From: Ulvibacterium marinum
Lineage (GTDB): Bacteria > Bacteroidota > Bacteroidia > Flavobacteriales > Flavobacteriaceae
DNA: 64,000 nt
Reading direction: 5' to 3'
Assembly: GCF_003626755.1 (NCBI RefSeq)
Contig: NZ_RBCJ01000001.1
Span: forward strand, 682,001 to 746,000
In this document: piece by piece, positions 44,107 to 52,558 of the stretch
Layout: every line of letters starts with the position of its first letter
Numbering within the stretch: position 1 is the first letter of the stretch
Program-made: the position numbers and the translations under genes
Notes under the pieces: model-generated
Database searches by the model: none
What the model saw: only the letters and a program-made list of their open reading frames with translations
Told to the model about the DNA's origin: nothing

Positions 44107-46476
44107 CTACTCGGCCCTCAAACTTTTAACCGGATCTGCGTTCGCGGCCTTTATGGACTCAAAACTCAAGGTGAACACAGCAATGCCTACGGCCAATATT
44201 CCAGCTATCCCGAATGCCCACCAGGGCATATCGATCCGATATTCATAATTTGCCAGCCATCGATCCATGAGGTACCAGACAACGGGGCTACCGATAGCGA
44301 TGGCCAATAGCACCAGTTTTAGGAAGTCCTTTGCCAACAAGGAGGTAATGCCCATCACCGAGGCACCCAGCACCTTGCGAATACCGATTTCCTTGACCTT
44401 TTGCTGTGCGGTGAACATCACCAGCCCGAACAGGCCCAAACAGGAAATAAAGATGGCCAGGACGGAGAAATATTGGGACAACCTAAAAAACATGTTTTCA
44501 CTCTTATACAGTAAGTCATATTGCTGATCGGTAAAACTGTATTGGAACGGAAAGGCCGGGTTCAGTTCCCCATGAAGGGACTCCAAGGAGGCAACGATCT
44601 GCCTGACATTGTTCGGGTCTATCTTGACCAGGGCCGTCCCGAGCCAGACATAATTTGGCGCATGCCGGATTACCAGCGGCCCAATGGATTTTTTCATCGT
44701 ATCAAAATGAAAGTCCTTTACCACACCTACTATGGTCCCGTCCATTCCCCATTGGCTCAATGGCTTGCCTATGGGATCTTCCAGCCCCATGGCCTTGATA
44801 GCGGTCTCATTGAGGATATATTCAAAACCCTTGGAGTCCCTGTCCCTGAAATCCCGGCCAGCGACAATCTCGCACCCCCATGTCCTTAGGAAATCCGCGG
44901 ATGCGGGAAAAGTGGTAAATGCCGTCATGTCATCTTTTTCCTTTCCCTGCCATACCACCTCGAAGGTTATGCCACCCATTTCCAATGGTGGTTCGAAAAC
45001 CGCCGACATCGACCTTACCCCCGGAAATTGCAGGGCACGGCCTTTAAAGGTCTCAAAATTATCCACCAGTTCTCCCTCCAAGGGAAATGTCAAAAGATTT
45101 TGCCGATCAAAACCTAGGTTCTTGTCTTGGATGTAATCGATTTGCCTTGAAGTGATGATCATTCCGCAGATCAGAATGATCGAAAGGGAAAATTGGAACA
45201 CTACCAGACCTTGGCGTATCCAATGTGATTTGGAATCCGTTTGTGTTTTCTTTCTGAATATCCCCACAATATTGAAGGAAGAAAGCATAAACGCGGGATA
45301 GCTCCCGGAAATAAGACCGGTGAGCAACGCTATGACCAATATACCTGCCCATACGGACCCGCTTAGATCCAACAGGCCCAAGTCCTTTTCCGCCAGTTGG
45401 TTGAATGCCGGGAGCACCAAGGCCAATAAGAGGATCGCGACAACTGTACTTATCAAGGAGAGCAAAACGGCCTCTCCCAAAAACTGATATACCAGACCGC
45501 CCTTTTTGGCACCCAGCACTTTTCGTATCCCTATTTCCTTGGCCCGCTTTAAAGAGCCCGCCGAGGCAAGGTTCATAAAATTGATGCATGCTATCAGAAG
45601 AATAAAGAACGCTATGTATCCGAAGACCCTGACGTTCTCGATCTTTCCTCCGGAAATTCGGCCATTTTCAAAGTTGGAATACAGATATTTATCGCCGTAG
45701 GGCTGTAAGTAGAGCTCAATATCGAAGTTTTCCCCGATATCCCTATTGTAGTCCCTTAAAAAATTCTTGATCTTCGGTCCTACCGAACCGGCATCGGCAT
45801 TGGAGACAAGCTGGATGAAGGTATTGGGGTCATTGTTGGTCCAATCCTCGGCATATGGATGCTCTTTCAAATATACGTCCCAATGCAGATAAAAATCATT
45901 TATTTCCATGGTGCTCGGACCGACTTCCTCGAATACGGCCGACACTTGGAACTTTTCGGAGTTTTCGTAAGTGATTCCTTTTCCCATGGCATTTTGGGCA
46001 CTGCCAAAGAACAGTTCCGCCATCTCCCTGGAAATGGCGATGTCGTTCGGGCCGGTCATGGCCGTTTCCGCACTTCCCTCAAGAAAACTATAGCTGAACA
46101 TATGGAAATAGTCCGTGCTTACATAGTTTCCCGTCCGTTTGAATACCTTGGGGCCATTGGCAAAGGTTTTCTCCTTGGGGAATACGGTCGGACTCGCCTT
46201 TTCCACCTCAGGCAACTTCAGCTTTAGCTCACGGTACAGATGGGCGGGGGTATAATATGCCCCGTTTATCTTGCCATCATAAAAGACCCTTTCGTAGACC
46301 GTGTAGAGCTTTTCCGAGTTTTCATGGTACCTGTCCACGGCCAATTCATCGGAAACCCAAAGGAAGATAAGCAGGCTGCAAAGGAGACCCGTGGCCAGGC
46401 CGACAATGTTCAGAAGGGAAAAGACCCTGTTCTTAACAATGTTCCTCCAGGCAATCTTTAGATAATTCCTTAACAT
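44107..46476 (-). CDS. MacB/FtsX-type ABC transporter permease (orphan)
   Basis: Protein of 789 aa starting LRNYLKIAWRNIVKNRVFSLLNIVGLATGL, with two MacB-PCD/FtsX halves. Each half has a transmembrane FtsX block, and the paired phrases KEIGIRKVLGAKKGG and KEIGIRKVLGASVMG mark the duplicated domain. This type is very common in Bacteroidota and usually exports peptides or lipids or signals stress. No ATPase or periplasmic partner lies nearby. It is inside the element, between DarTG and the mob genes, so it is cargo. Composition is closer to the mob region than to the A+T-rich defence genes. Confidence 0.88.
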   Translation of the reverse strand: MLRNYLKIAWRNIVKNRVFSLLNIVGLATGLLCSLLIFLWVSDELAVDRYHENSEKLYTVYERVFYDGKINGAYYTPAHLYRELKLKLPEVEKASPTVFPKEKTFANGPKVFKRTGNYVSTDYFHMFSYSFLEGSAETAMTGPNDIAISREMAELFFGSAQNAMGKGITYENSEKFQVSAVFEEVGPSTMEINDFYLHWDVYLKEHPYAEDWTNNDPNTFIQLVSNADAGSVGPKIKNFLRDYNRDIGENFDIELYLQPYGDKYLYSNFENGRISGGKIENVRVFGYIAFFILLIACINFMNLASAGSLKRAKEIGIRKVLGAKKGGLVYQFLGEAVLLSLISTVVAILLLALVLPAFNQLAEKDLGLLDLSGSVWAGILVIALLTGLISGSYPAFMLSSFNIVGIFRKKTQTDSKSHWIRQGLVVFQFSLSIILICGMIITSRQIDYIQDKNLGFDRQNLLTFPLEGELVDNFETFKGRALQFPGVRSMSAVFEPPLEMGGITFEVVWQGKEKDDMTAFTTFPASADFLRTWGCEIVAGRDFRDRDSKGFEYILNETAIKAMGLEDPIGKPLSQWGMDGTIVGVVKDFHFDTMKKSIGPLVIRHAPNYVWLGTALVKIDPNNVRQIVASLESLHGELNPAFPFQYSFTDQQYDLLYKSENMFFRLSQYFSVLAIFISCLGLFGLVMFTAQQKVKEIGIRKVLGASVMGITSLLAKDFLKLVLLAIAIGSPVVWYLMDRWLANYEYRIDMPWWAFGIAGILAVGIAVFTLSFESIKAANADPVKSLRAE

Positions 46477-46915
46477 AATCTTTCGATTTTTATTGACTTT
46501 ACTTTGGACAAGGGCACTTGTAAAAGAAAAATTTATGTGAAGGCTCCTAATTTCTATAACTAATACTATGCCGTAATATCAACCAACTATAAATCAAATG
46601 GTTGCAATATTTTTGAATATCAACGCTTTTGTGAACCGTCCAATTTTTTGACACGAATTGTCCAGTTACTGTACACCGTTACAATGCAACTTCATAAAAA
46701 GGAATCGTCGGTAATACTTTTTGATAAAGAGCTACAAACATTTAAAATGTTACATCAAAAGGTAAAATTTTGAATTTGGTGCCGCAAAACCAACCTTTTT
46801 TAGGTCTCAATAAATCGTCCCCAATCTTACCCCAGACTTCTGCGCGTGGATCCTGTGGAATTTTTGTAGCGTTCCGGCAGATAAGCGTGAAGCAAAAAAT
46901 TCCATAGGGCGCAGC
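46477..46915. other. 439-bp spacer between permease and mob genes
   Basis: No ORF is supported. It should hold the permease promoter near its left end. At its right end is a long inverted repeat (46853-46907), described separately. Confidence 0.5.
46853..46907. repeat. 13-bp inverted repeat with 29-nt loop (oriT or terminator candidate)
   Basis: CTGTGGAATTTTT at 46853-46865 pairs with AAAAATTCCATAG at 46895-46907 (one G-T), 9 nt after the last mob gene stops. The loop is long and GC-mixed (GTTCCGGCAGATAAGCG). It could be a terminator of the mob operon or part of the transfer origin. Confidence 0.45.
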
Positions 46916-47398
46916 CTACTTTTTGGTCTTGGTGGAATCCACTTTTGTTCCTTTCAACCGCCAGGCCTCATAAGCTTCATATAGTCCGGGATTCAGGTCA
47001 AAATACCCCTTAAGGCTTGTAAGGACTTCTTTCCGTCCAGCTTCGAAGGACTTTTCCCTGATGGAATCCAAACGGGAGACCCTGAACCCCAAATAGCAGA
47101 TAGAGACAATGGAGACGGTCCATATTGCTGTCATCAGCCAGAACAATGCCCTTGGGATCACCTTGGCGTTAATGACCGCCTTTCTGATGGTGTCAGTATT
47201 CCAGTCAATTGATTCCATGTCCCTTTTTTCCTTTTCAAGATGCTCGCGGATGATTTTCTGAATCTCATAAGAGGTTGCCTCAATCTGGATATTATCCACA
47301 TTTTCCGTAAGCTGTTTCAATCTATCGATTGATCTGTTAAACCCGTCCAGCTCATCGGTGAGCAGTTCCATGACCTCGTCCAGTTTTTTATATCCCAT
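46916..47398 (-). CDS. mobilization-associated membrane protein (hypothetical)
   Basis: Protein of 160 aa. The first ~85 residues are charged and helical (KKLDEVMELLTDELDGFNRSIDRLKQL). A single membrane helix (ALFWLMTAIWTVSIVSICYLGF, about 100-122) and a short C-terminal cytoplasmic or periplasmic part follow. It is 11 nt downstream of the relaxase gene. Small coiled-coil-TM proteins like this commonly follow MobB-type relaxases in Bacteroidota mobile elements; function unknown. Confidence 0.65.
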   Translation of the reverse strand: MGYKKLDEVMELLTDELDGFNRSIDRLKQLTENVDNIQIEATSYEIQKIIREHLEKEKRDMESIDWNTDTIRKAVINAKVIPRALFWLMTAIWTVSIVSICYLGFRVSRLDSIREKSFEAGRKEVLTSLKGYFDLNPGLYEAYEAWRLKGTKVDSTKTKK

Positions 47399-47409
47399 TG
47401 TTATCCCAA

Positions 47410-48279
47410 TTAATATCCTATTCCTGTATCAATTGCCCGTTTCACAGCCTGTTCCAAGGCCTTTCTCGCCATTTTGAGAGCGGCACTAGAGGCCAGCTCT
47501 GCTGCCTTCCCTGCCATCGCCAATGACTTGGCCGAGCCCAACTGCTTGTTCAGCTCCATCCCGTGGGAAAGCTGTTTGGTCAGGTTGCCGCCCGACATCG
47601 AGCGGTGCACGTCGCTTCCCTTGAAATTGTGCCCCCTATGCTGGAAACGGAACCCCTGTAGTTTTCCCGCCTTGTTGATGCTTGGGATGACCTCGACCTT
47701 TCTTTCGCCCATGGCCCGCATATAGTCGAACAGCGTTTTTGGCTGTTCCCTTTCCATGACCTGGTTGTGGATGCGCTTGATTCCCTGGCGTATGTTCAGG
47801 GTCTCCAGCTCTTTTTCCGCCTGTACCATCCTAACGGTCGTAAGCCCCTTTTCCAGGGCCACCTGTTCGGCCATCTGCTGGCTCCGCTTTCCAATAAAGC
47901 TATCGTTGTAGGCTTTGCCGTCAAAACCGATACGGTTTACATAAAGATGGACATGGGTATGGGCCTTGTCCCTATGGACGAAGGCAATGGCCTGCCTGTT
48001 CTGGAGCTGCATCTTGTCGATAAAGCTTTTGGTGAGTTCCCCCAGTTTTTCGTTGGAGAGGCGTTGGCCATCCTCCTTGGTGGGACTGAGCACAAAGCTA
48101 AGGGTGTTCTTTTGGCAGCGTTGGTTCATGTCCTGCACCAATCTGAACTCTTCCGTGACCTGCTTGGCATTCTCCCCAGCCAAGTTCTGGCTGTGGACGA
48201 CCTCGGCCCCCTTTTCCTGGTTCCAGCCATATCCCATGGACTGGCCTGTATGGGCTATGGATTTTCCCTTGCCGATCAT
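47410..48279 (-). CDS. relaxase/mobilization nuclease (MobB-like)
   Basis: Protein of 289 aa. The metal-binding three-histidine motif is HTHVHLYVNRI (His107, His109, His111), preceded by NRQAIAFVHRDKA. SMGYGWNQEKGAEVVHSQNLAG near the start carries the probable nicking tyrosine region. The C-terminal third is basic and helical. The nuclease nicks the transfer origin and leads the strand into a recipient. It overlaps the accessory mobilization gene by 4 nt. Relaxase without a secretion system makes the element mobilizable rather than self-transmissible. Confidence 0.88.
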   Translation of the reverse strand: MIGKGKSIAHTGQSMGYGWNQEKGAEVVHSQNLAGENAKQVTEEFRLVQDMNQRCQKNTLSFVLSPTKEDGQRLSNEKLGELTKSFIDKMQLQNRQAIAFVHRDKAHTHVHLYVNRIGFDGKAYNDSFIGKRSQQMAEQVALEKGLTTVRMVQAEKELETLNIRQGIKRIHNQVMEREQPKTLFDYMRAMGERKVEVIPSINKAGKLQGFRFQHRGHNFKGSDVHRSMSGGNLTKQLSHGMELNKQLGSAKSLAMAGKAAELASSAALKMARKALEQAVKRAIDTGIGY

Positions 48280-48593
48280 TTCTTGAAGTTGTAAAGATGT
48301 TTTCGTATCTCCTCGGCCAGGTTTTCCACCTCTTTGGCCAATAGGGGATTTCGCTTCTTGAACATATTAGAGATACGGGTAAAGTTGTTCTTGTACTGCA
48401 CCAGTGTCCTGTAGCATTCCAATTGCTCCTCGGTCAGCCGCTCGATGACGTTGTTGCCAAAGGCGGAACTGCGGCAATATTCCGAAAGGGAGATACCCAC
48501 CCTCTTTGCCCTTTTTTTGAGCAGTTTCTTCTGGTAGATGGAGCACCGGAATTTGATATAGTCCCTTTTCATCTCTTTTTTCTTTGCAACCAT
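48276..48593 (-). CDS. mobilization accessory protein (MobA/MobC, ribbon-helix-helix type)
   Basis: Basic protein of 105 aa from ATG 48593; MKRDYIKFRC at 48572 is an alternative. KRDYIKFRCSIYQKKLLKKRAKRVGISLSEYCRSSAFG is the MobC-like ribbon-helix-helix pattern. LTEEQLECYRTLVQYKNNFTRISNMFKKR is the usual second half, which helps the relaxase find oriT. The frame extends upstream to 48671, but those residues look unlike the family and lie inside the primase reading frame. Confidence 0.82.
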   Translation of the reverse strand: MVAKKKEMKRDYIKFRCSIYQKKLLKKRAKRVGISLSEYCRSSAFGNNVIERLTEEQLECYRTLVQYKNNFTRISNMFKKRNPLLAKEVENLAEEIRKHLYNFKK

Positions 48594-49515
48594 CGGGAGC
48601 AAAGCAAGATTGTTTTTGTGGCAACAAAAACACATCTTGAATTCCCTGCCCAAGACAATCCTTTGCGCCATCCATGAGCCATTCGTTCAAATCCTTAGAA
48701 CCGTCATATAAATGGGATTTGTCATTAATGTTTTGCGGCTGATTCATTAAAAATCTTGTCTTCTCTTTTCCAGTTCCATCATTGTCCAGAAAGAGGTCGA
48801 TCTGGTCATAACTCTTGAAGTAAGCCAAAGCTCTTTCTATAAAAGCGGTGGAGTTCAAAATCAAAAAGTCATGAGTATTTTGAATGTTCGGTTGTAGTTC
48901 CAAAAGGGAAAGTATATCGAACATTCCTTCGACAACGATTAGCTTCTTGTGGCCATTTTTGAAAATGGATATGGACTTAGGGGATGTTGAGTTTTTCCAG
49001 TACTTGTTCCTAAGTTCCCATCCTCCGGCAACATTTTCCAGACCAGCGGCAAAATAGGTCTTGCCCTTGGTTCTATAGTGCACCTCCCTACAGAGCTTTT
49101 GGGCCGTTGCCAATGAGATGTGTCTTGATTTGAGGTATTTCTTCAATGCCGCATGTTTAATTTTGGTCGTCCTGATAATCTTGATTTGATTTTCCTTTTG
49201 GGATGGGGAAAACGCTTGCTGCTGAAAAGAAAAGGAGAGATTCTGGGCAGATAGTATCCTAAGTGCCTCACTGACTTTGCAGTTGTTCATTTGGCAGACC
49301 AGGTCAATAGTGTTCCCACCAATACCCTCCCCATGGTCGTACCAGCGGTTGATTTTTTTGTTGACCTTAAAAGAGGCTTGTGTCTCTGACCGGAACGGAC
49401 TCAGATACCAAGCTTCTTTTTCCGATTCCCGGACTGGAAAGTGCCCTGCCCTGGCCAGTGTCTCCACTAGGCAAAAGGTACGGGCTCTTTTACAGTCCAT
49501 TCTTTCTTTTTTCAT
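48367..49515 (-). CDS. toprim-domain DNA primase
   Basis: Protein of 382 aa as an open frame. The N-terminal zinc-finger-like part (LSPFRSETQASFKVNKKINRWYDHGEGIGGNTIDL) resembles mobile-element primases of Bacteroidota and lacks the usual CHC2 cysteine set. The toprim domain shows KLIVVEGMFDILSLLEL (Glu), DLFLDNDGTGKE (Asp) and DGSKDLNEWL. About the last 75 codons overlap the mobilization gene in another frame and read low-complexity, so the true end or an old frameshift near 48575-48600 is open. It makes primers for element replication after transfer. Confidence 0.82.
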   Translation of the reverse strand: MKKERMDCKRARTFCLVETLARAGHFPVRESEKEAWYLSPFRSETQASFKVNKKINRWYDHGEGIGGNTIDLVCQMNNCKVSEALRILSAQNLSFSFQQQAFSPSQKENQIKIIRTTKIKHAALKKYLKSRHISLATAQKLCREVHYRTKGKTYFAAGLENVAGGWELRNKYWKNSTSPKSISIFKNGHKKLIVVEGMFDILSLLELQPNIQNTHDFLILNSTAFIERALAYFKSYDQIDLFLDNDGTGKEKTRFLMNQPQNINDKSHLYDGSKDLNEWLMDGAKDCLGQGIQDVFLLPQKQSCFAPDGCKEKRDEKGLYQIPVLHLPEETAQKKGKEGGYLPFGILPQFRLWQQRHRAADRGAIGMLQDTGAVQEQLYPYL

Positions 49516-49723
49516 GAGCGATTATATTTATAAAGAATTTTGATGATTTGATGACAAATCCTTGCCAGCCATTATTTTCATTGGGCTTGAAGGGGTCATC
49601 ATTTTTTCATCGATTCATCATTTTTGTTTTTTTGTTCCTTTTTTCTGTCATCATTTCTTATTTTGATGAAAGAATGATGACAAAGTGATGACGGCCACAA
49701 TGCCTATCATCATTGGCCTTGGC
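49516..49723. repeat. TGATGA/TCATCA-rich spacer, possible replication or binding region
   Basis: Within 208 bp I count nine copies of TGATGA or its complement TCATCA, plus TCATCG variants. A 10-bp inverted repeat TGTCATCATT (49646-49655) / AATGATGACA (49673-49682) is included. T-rich runs separate them. The position between primase and primase-helicase genes makes an iteron-like origin plausible. Confidence 0.5.
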
Positions 49724-50929
49724 TCATTCCGTCATCGTTTCATCAAAATTTTGGTCCAGGAATTTCCTTTCGATTGTAAAGTACCTTCCTTTGGCATCCT
49801 GCATGTTGATTTCCCCATTGTTCCAGATAGTGATCCGTTGGTAGCTGTTGGAGTTCTTTTGGTTCACCAGTTTCCAGTCCTTTTTCAGCAAACGGCGTAA
49901 CTGGGTGAGGTCGGTTTTTACCCTGGTCCGATTCAATAGAAGCAATGCGTCCATAGGGCATAGGTCAACGGACTGCAATTCAAACTTGTCCATGGTGCTC
50001 AGCAGGATACTTGCAAGTTCCTTTTCTACCCTATTTCGGTTGTGGCGAACCAATCGTTGCAATGCTGGAGTATGCAACTGTTTTGGGGTGAACCACATTC
50101 GCGTGGTCCGTTCCGTGCTGAATTTCCTGTTGGAGAGCAGGTGCAAAAAAGTGGGTATTTCCATTGTCAACTGCTCCAGAAAGTCTGTCTCTTCCTTTTT
50201 CAATGGAAGTATCTTACGAACCCAAAAACGGGTCTCGTTCCCATCTATCTTGATAAAGTTGTCCTCATTGTTACTGCAAAGGATGAACTTTCCGAAGAAT
50301 TCCACCTCTCGCTTGTCCTTACCCTTGGCCTCCAATTTGTTGCGGTTGGTGGTGCTCAAATATTTGATTCGCTCGGTAAGCTCTTCTTTGTTGAAAAGGA
50401 CTTCATCGATGCAGATGAGCAATCTATTGGCCCAATCGGAGTTGAACTGGCTGCCAAAACTATCGTTGGTCAGGTAGGTCAGGTTGTTGCCGAACACTTC
50501 TTTCAGCCATTTCAGAAACGAGATCTTACCGGTGCTCCTTTCTTTGGAAACTAGGCATAGGATGGGCAATATCTGTGTGGGCCTTGAATAGAGCAGTTGG
50601 AGATAGTCCAGCCCCAGTTCCAATTGCTTGCCGAATATGTGCACAAGAAATTTCATGGTAGTGGCTATTCCCCCTGCTGCAGGTGAATGTTCCAAAGGGG
50701 AATAAATGTTGTAGAATCCGTGATGCTCCTTTTTGAAATCGAGATGGTTGGGAATGCAGGTAAACCCATCAAACTTTGGCACATTGCTCAAGAAATTCTT
50801 TCCATGATCTTGCTTGATGGTATGCTCATTCCATGAGACCAATTGCTCATTGAAATGTCCCGATATGGAAGGGCTTTTGACCAACTTGTAGTAGGTTGTA
50901 CCAACCCGGATGTATGAAACTGTTGACAT
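49724..50929 (-). CDS. primase-helicase family protein (DUF5906-like SF3 ATPase)
   Basis: Protein of 401 aa resembling the phage/element helicases of the DUF5906 group: GGIATTMKFLVHIFGKQLELGLDYLQLLYSRPTQILPILCLVSKE, then a Walker A region, DWANRLLICIDEVLF (Walker B), and GKFILCSNNEDNFIKIDGNETRFWVR (sensor/arginine region). The P-loop reads STGKIS, with Ile after the Lys where Ser/Thr is expected, a deviation that might weaken ATP binding. It ends in an HTH-like tail. Next to a toprim primase, it probably unwinds the element for replication. Confidence 0.8.
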   Translation of the reverse strand: MSTVSYIRVGTTYYKLVKSPSISGHFNEQLVSWNEHTIKQDHGKNFLSNVPKFDGFTCIPNHLDFKKEHHGFYNIYSPLEHSPAAGGIATTMKFLVHIFGKQLELGLDYLQLLYSRPTQILPILCLVSKERSTGKISFLKWLKEVFGNNLTYLTNDSFGSQFNSDWANRLLICIDEVLFNKEELTERIKYLSTTNRNKLEAKGKDKREVEFFGKFILCSNNEDNFIKIDGNETRFWVRKILPLKKEETDFLEQLTMEIPTFLHLLSNRKFSTERTTRMWFTPKQLHTPALQRLVRHNRNRVEKELASILLSTMDKFELQSVDLCPMDALLLLNRTRVKTDLTQLRRLLKKDWKLVNQKNSNSYQRITIWNNGEINMQDAKGRYFTIERKFLDQNFDETMTE

Positions 50930-50937
50930 ATTACGGG

Positions 50938-51240
50938 CTATTTTGAAGTTGGCCTCCTTAGATAGGGATTTCTTTTGGCGTATTCCAACAGTTCTCTTTT
51001 AGAATAAAAAGGCGAATCCCCGATTTGGTAATAAGGAATTTTGTTTTGCTTTTTCCATTTGATCAAGCACTGTTCTGATTTGCCCAGAAATTGCGCTGCT
51101 TCTTTCTGCGTTAGCCGATCTTCCTCAGAAAGTAGCGGCGATTCGTGAACTAATGAGGTCTTCTGAAGCCGCTTGATGACCAGCTCAATGGTATTCTCTA
51201 AGTCTTTCTTTGTGAAGCCATATAATATTGGGTTTGACAT
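50938..51240 (-). CDS. helix-turn-helix excisionase-like protein
   Basis: Protein of 100 aa with a MerR/Xis-like winged helix: LTQKEAAQFLGKSEQCLIKWKKQNKIPYYQIGDSPFYSKRELLEYAKR. It is the HTH_17 type common in Bacteroidota elements, acting as excision factor or regulator. Gap of 8 nt to the helicase gene. Confidence 0.82.
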   Translation of the reverse strand: MSNPILYGFTKKDLENTIELVIKRLQKTSLVHESPLLSEEDRLTQKEAAQFLGKSEQCLIKWKKQNKIPYYQIGDSPFYSKRELLEYAKRNPYLRRPTSK

Positions 51241-51378
51241 AGTTTAGCTTTTTTAGGTGAAACAATGTTTTTCACTGCTAAACTAGATTCACAGTCATTC
51301 CAAATTCGCTTACCAATTACCATTGGTAGTAGAAAAGCTAGGCTTATCCTTGACTAATAGGCTATGCCAGAAAAATTT

Positions 51379-52551
51379 TTATGAAGCTGGTAAGTATCTA
51401 TCGATTATGGAGTTCACTTTTCTCATGGTATCTTGATGAAGTGCTTTTTTATAGGCAAAAACCTCAGAGAAATTTCTACGAATAGTTTCTGATGATAAGA
51501 GACAATTTTCAATGAAAATTTCAACTATGTCTGCCATCTTCAAATCCGAATTGACCTTTTTATCATTTATGATAACATTGCGTTCCATCAAAAAGCGAAG
51601 CAAAGCAATAAACTCTTTGATTTCGTCTTTGCTCAAGTCCATTGTATAGGGCAAGAAAATATTTTGGCAGTTGTATTTTGGAGTATCATATTTAATGAAT
51701 CCCCCGAAATATGCTGAAAAACGTGCAGCCTTAAAATTGTTTAGGCTTTCTTTCCCATACCCATCTAATATTAGGGCAAATTGCTTTTGGGTAATCATTG
51801 GGTTTAAGATCATTCGATACTTAAGATTAACCTCTTTAACGGTATTGTTCACATTAAGAATGTCTTCCTTTAAACCCTTGGCATCGAGTTGCACACCATT
51901 GTTCGCAATGTTTATGTTCTTGATTATTGCTTCCTTCATACCAGCGATATTGTTAAGAATGGATGATTCGGTAGCATACTTGGAGGTAATAAAAAAAGCT
52001 CGTTCAAATGGGGTTCTGTAATTGAGGTAATCACGAATCCATCCAGACTTTTTAAACCTTTGGGAAACTTCACTTTTAAATCTAGGAAAGTCGAGTTCAG
52101 AGATAAGAGAATTCTTAAAGGAATCCGAGTTGAGTTCATTTAAAAGGATACGTTGCCATTTGGGGCTGTTTTCAAATTGTTTGACAAACTTCTCTAGATT
52201 TAAGTCTTTGGTAATTATTGATTCCAAAACATATTGGTGAAACAACCTCTTTTCCTTTTCTCTAAATAGTTTGAAGGTAGCAGTATAAAAATTGGAGTAT
52301 TTGACAGCATTGAACGTTTGGGATAGTTTATTCAGACCTCGGATGTAAAATTTGCAAATTAAAACGAAGGCCATTATAAAAAAGATTGTGAGCCCCTTTT
52401 CAATATTCATTTCATTTGAAAGCACTTTATCAAAGTTGGTAATTATCATGTGTAGGAAAATGGCCGTTCCTATGGCCGGGAAGAAAAGCAATAGTGTATG
52501 CCTGTTGTGGAATACCGATTTAAAGATGAAATAGTTGTAATAGAGTTTCAT
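51379..52551 (-). CDS. element-borne membrane protein of unknown function
   Basis: Protein of 390 aa. Two N-terminal membrane helices (TLLLFFPAIGTAIFLHMIIT and GLTIFFIMAFVLICKFYI) are followed by ~310 charged, helical residues with no motif I recognise. Basic and acidic residues alternate (REKEKRLFHQYVLESI, RFKSEVSQRFKKSGW). It is 7 nt downstream of the integrase gene, so both may share a transcript. It could be a defence, exclusion or maintenance factor, but the sequence gives no decision. Confidence 0.65.
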   Translation of the reverse strand: MKLYYNYFIFKSVFHNRHTLLLFFPAIGTAIFLHMIITNFDKVLSNEMNIEKGLTIFFIMAFVLICKFYIRGLNKLSQTFNAVKYSNFYTATFKLFREKEKRLFHQYVLESIITKDLNLEKFVKQFENSPKWQRILLNELNSDSFKNSLISELDFPRFKSEVSQRFKKSGWIRDYLNYRTPFERAFFITSKYATESSILNNIAGMKEAIIKNINIANNGVQLDAKGLKEDILNVNNTVKEVNLKYRMILNPMITQKQFALILDGYGKESLNNFKAARFSAYFGGFIKYDTPKYNCQNIFLPYTMDLSKDEIKEFIALLRFLMERNVIINDKKVNSDLKMADIVEIFIENCLLSSETIRRNFSEVFAYKKALHQDTMRKVNSIIDRYLPAS

Positions 52552-52558
52552 AATCCAA

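Noticed and set aside
48594-48671. Longer start for the MobC-like protein
   Set aside because: The added residues look unlike the family and fall in the primase coding frame.
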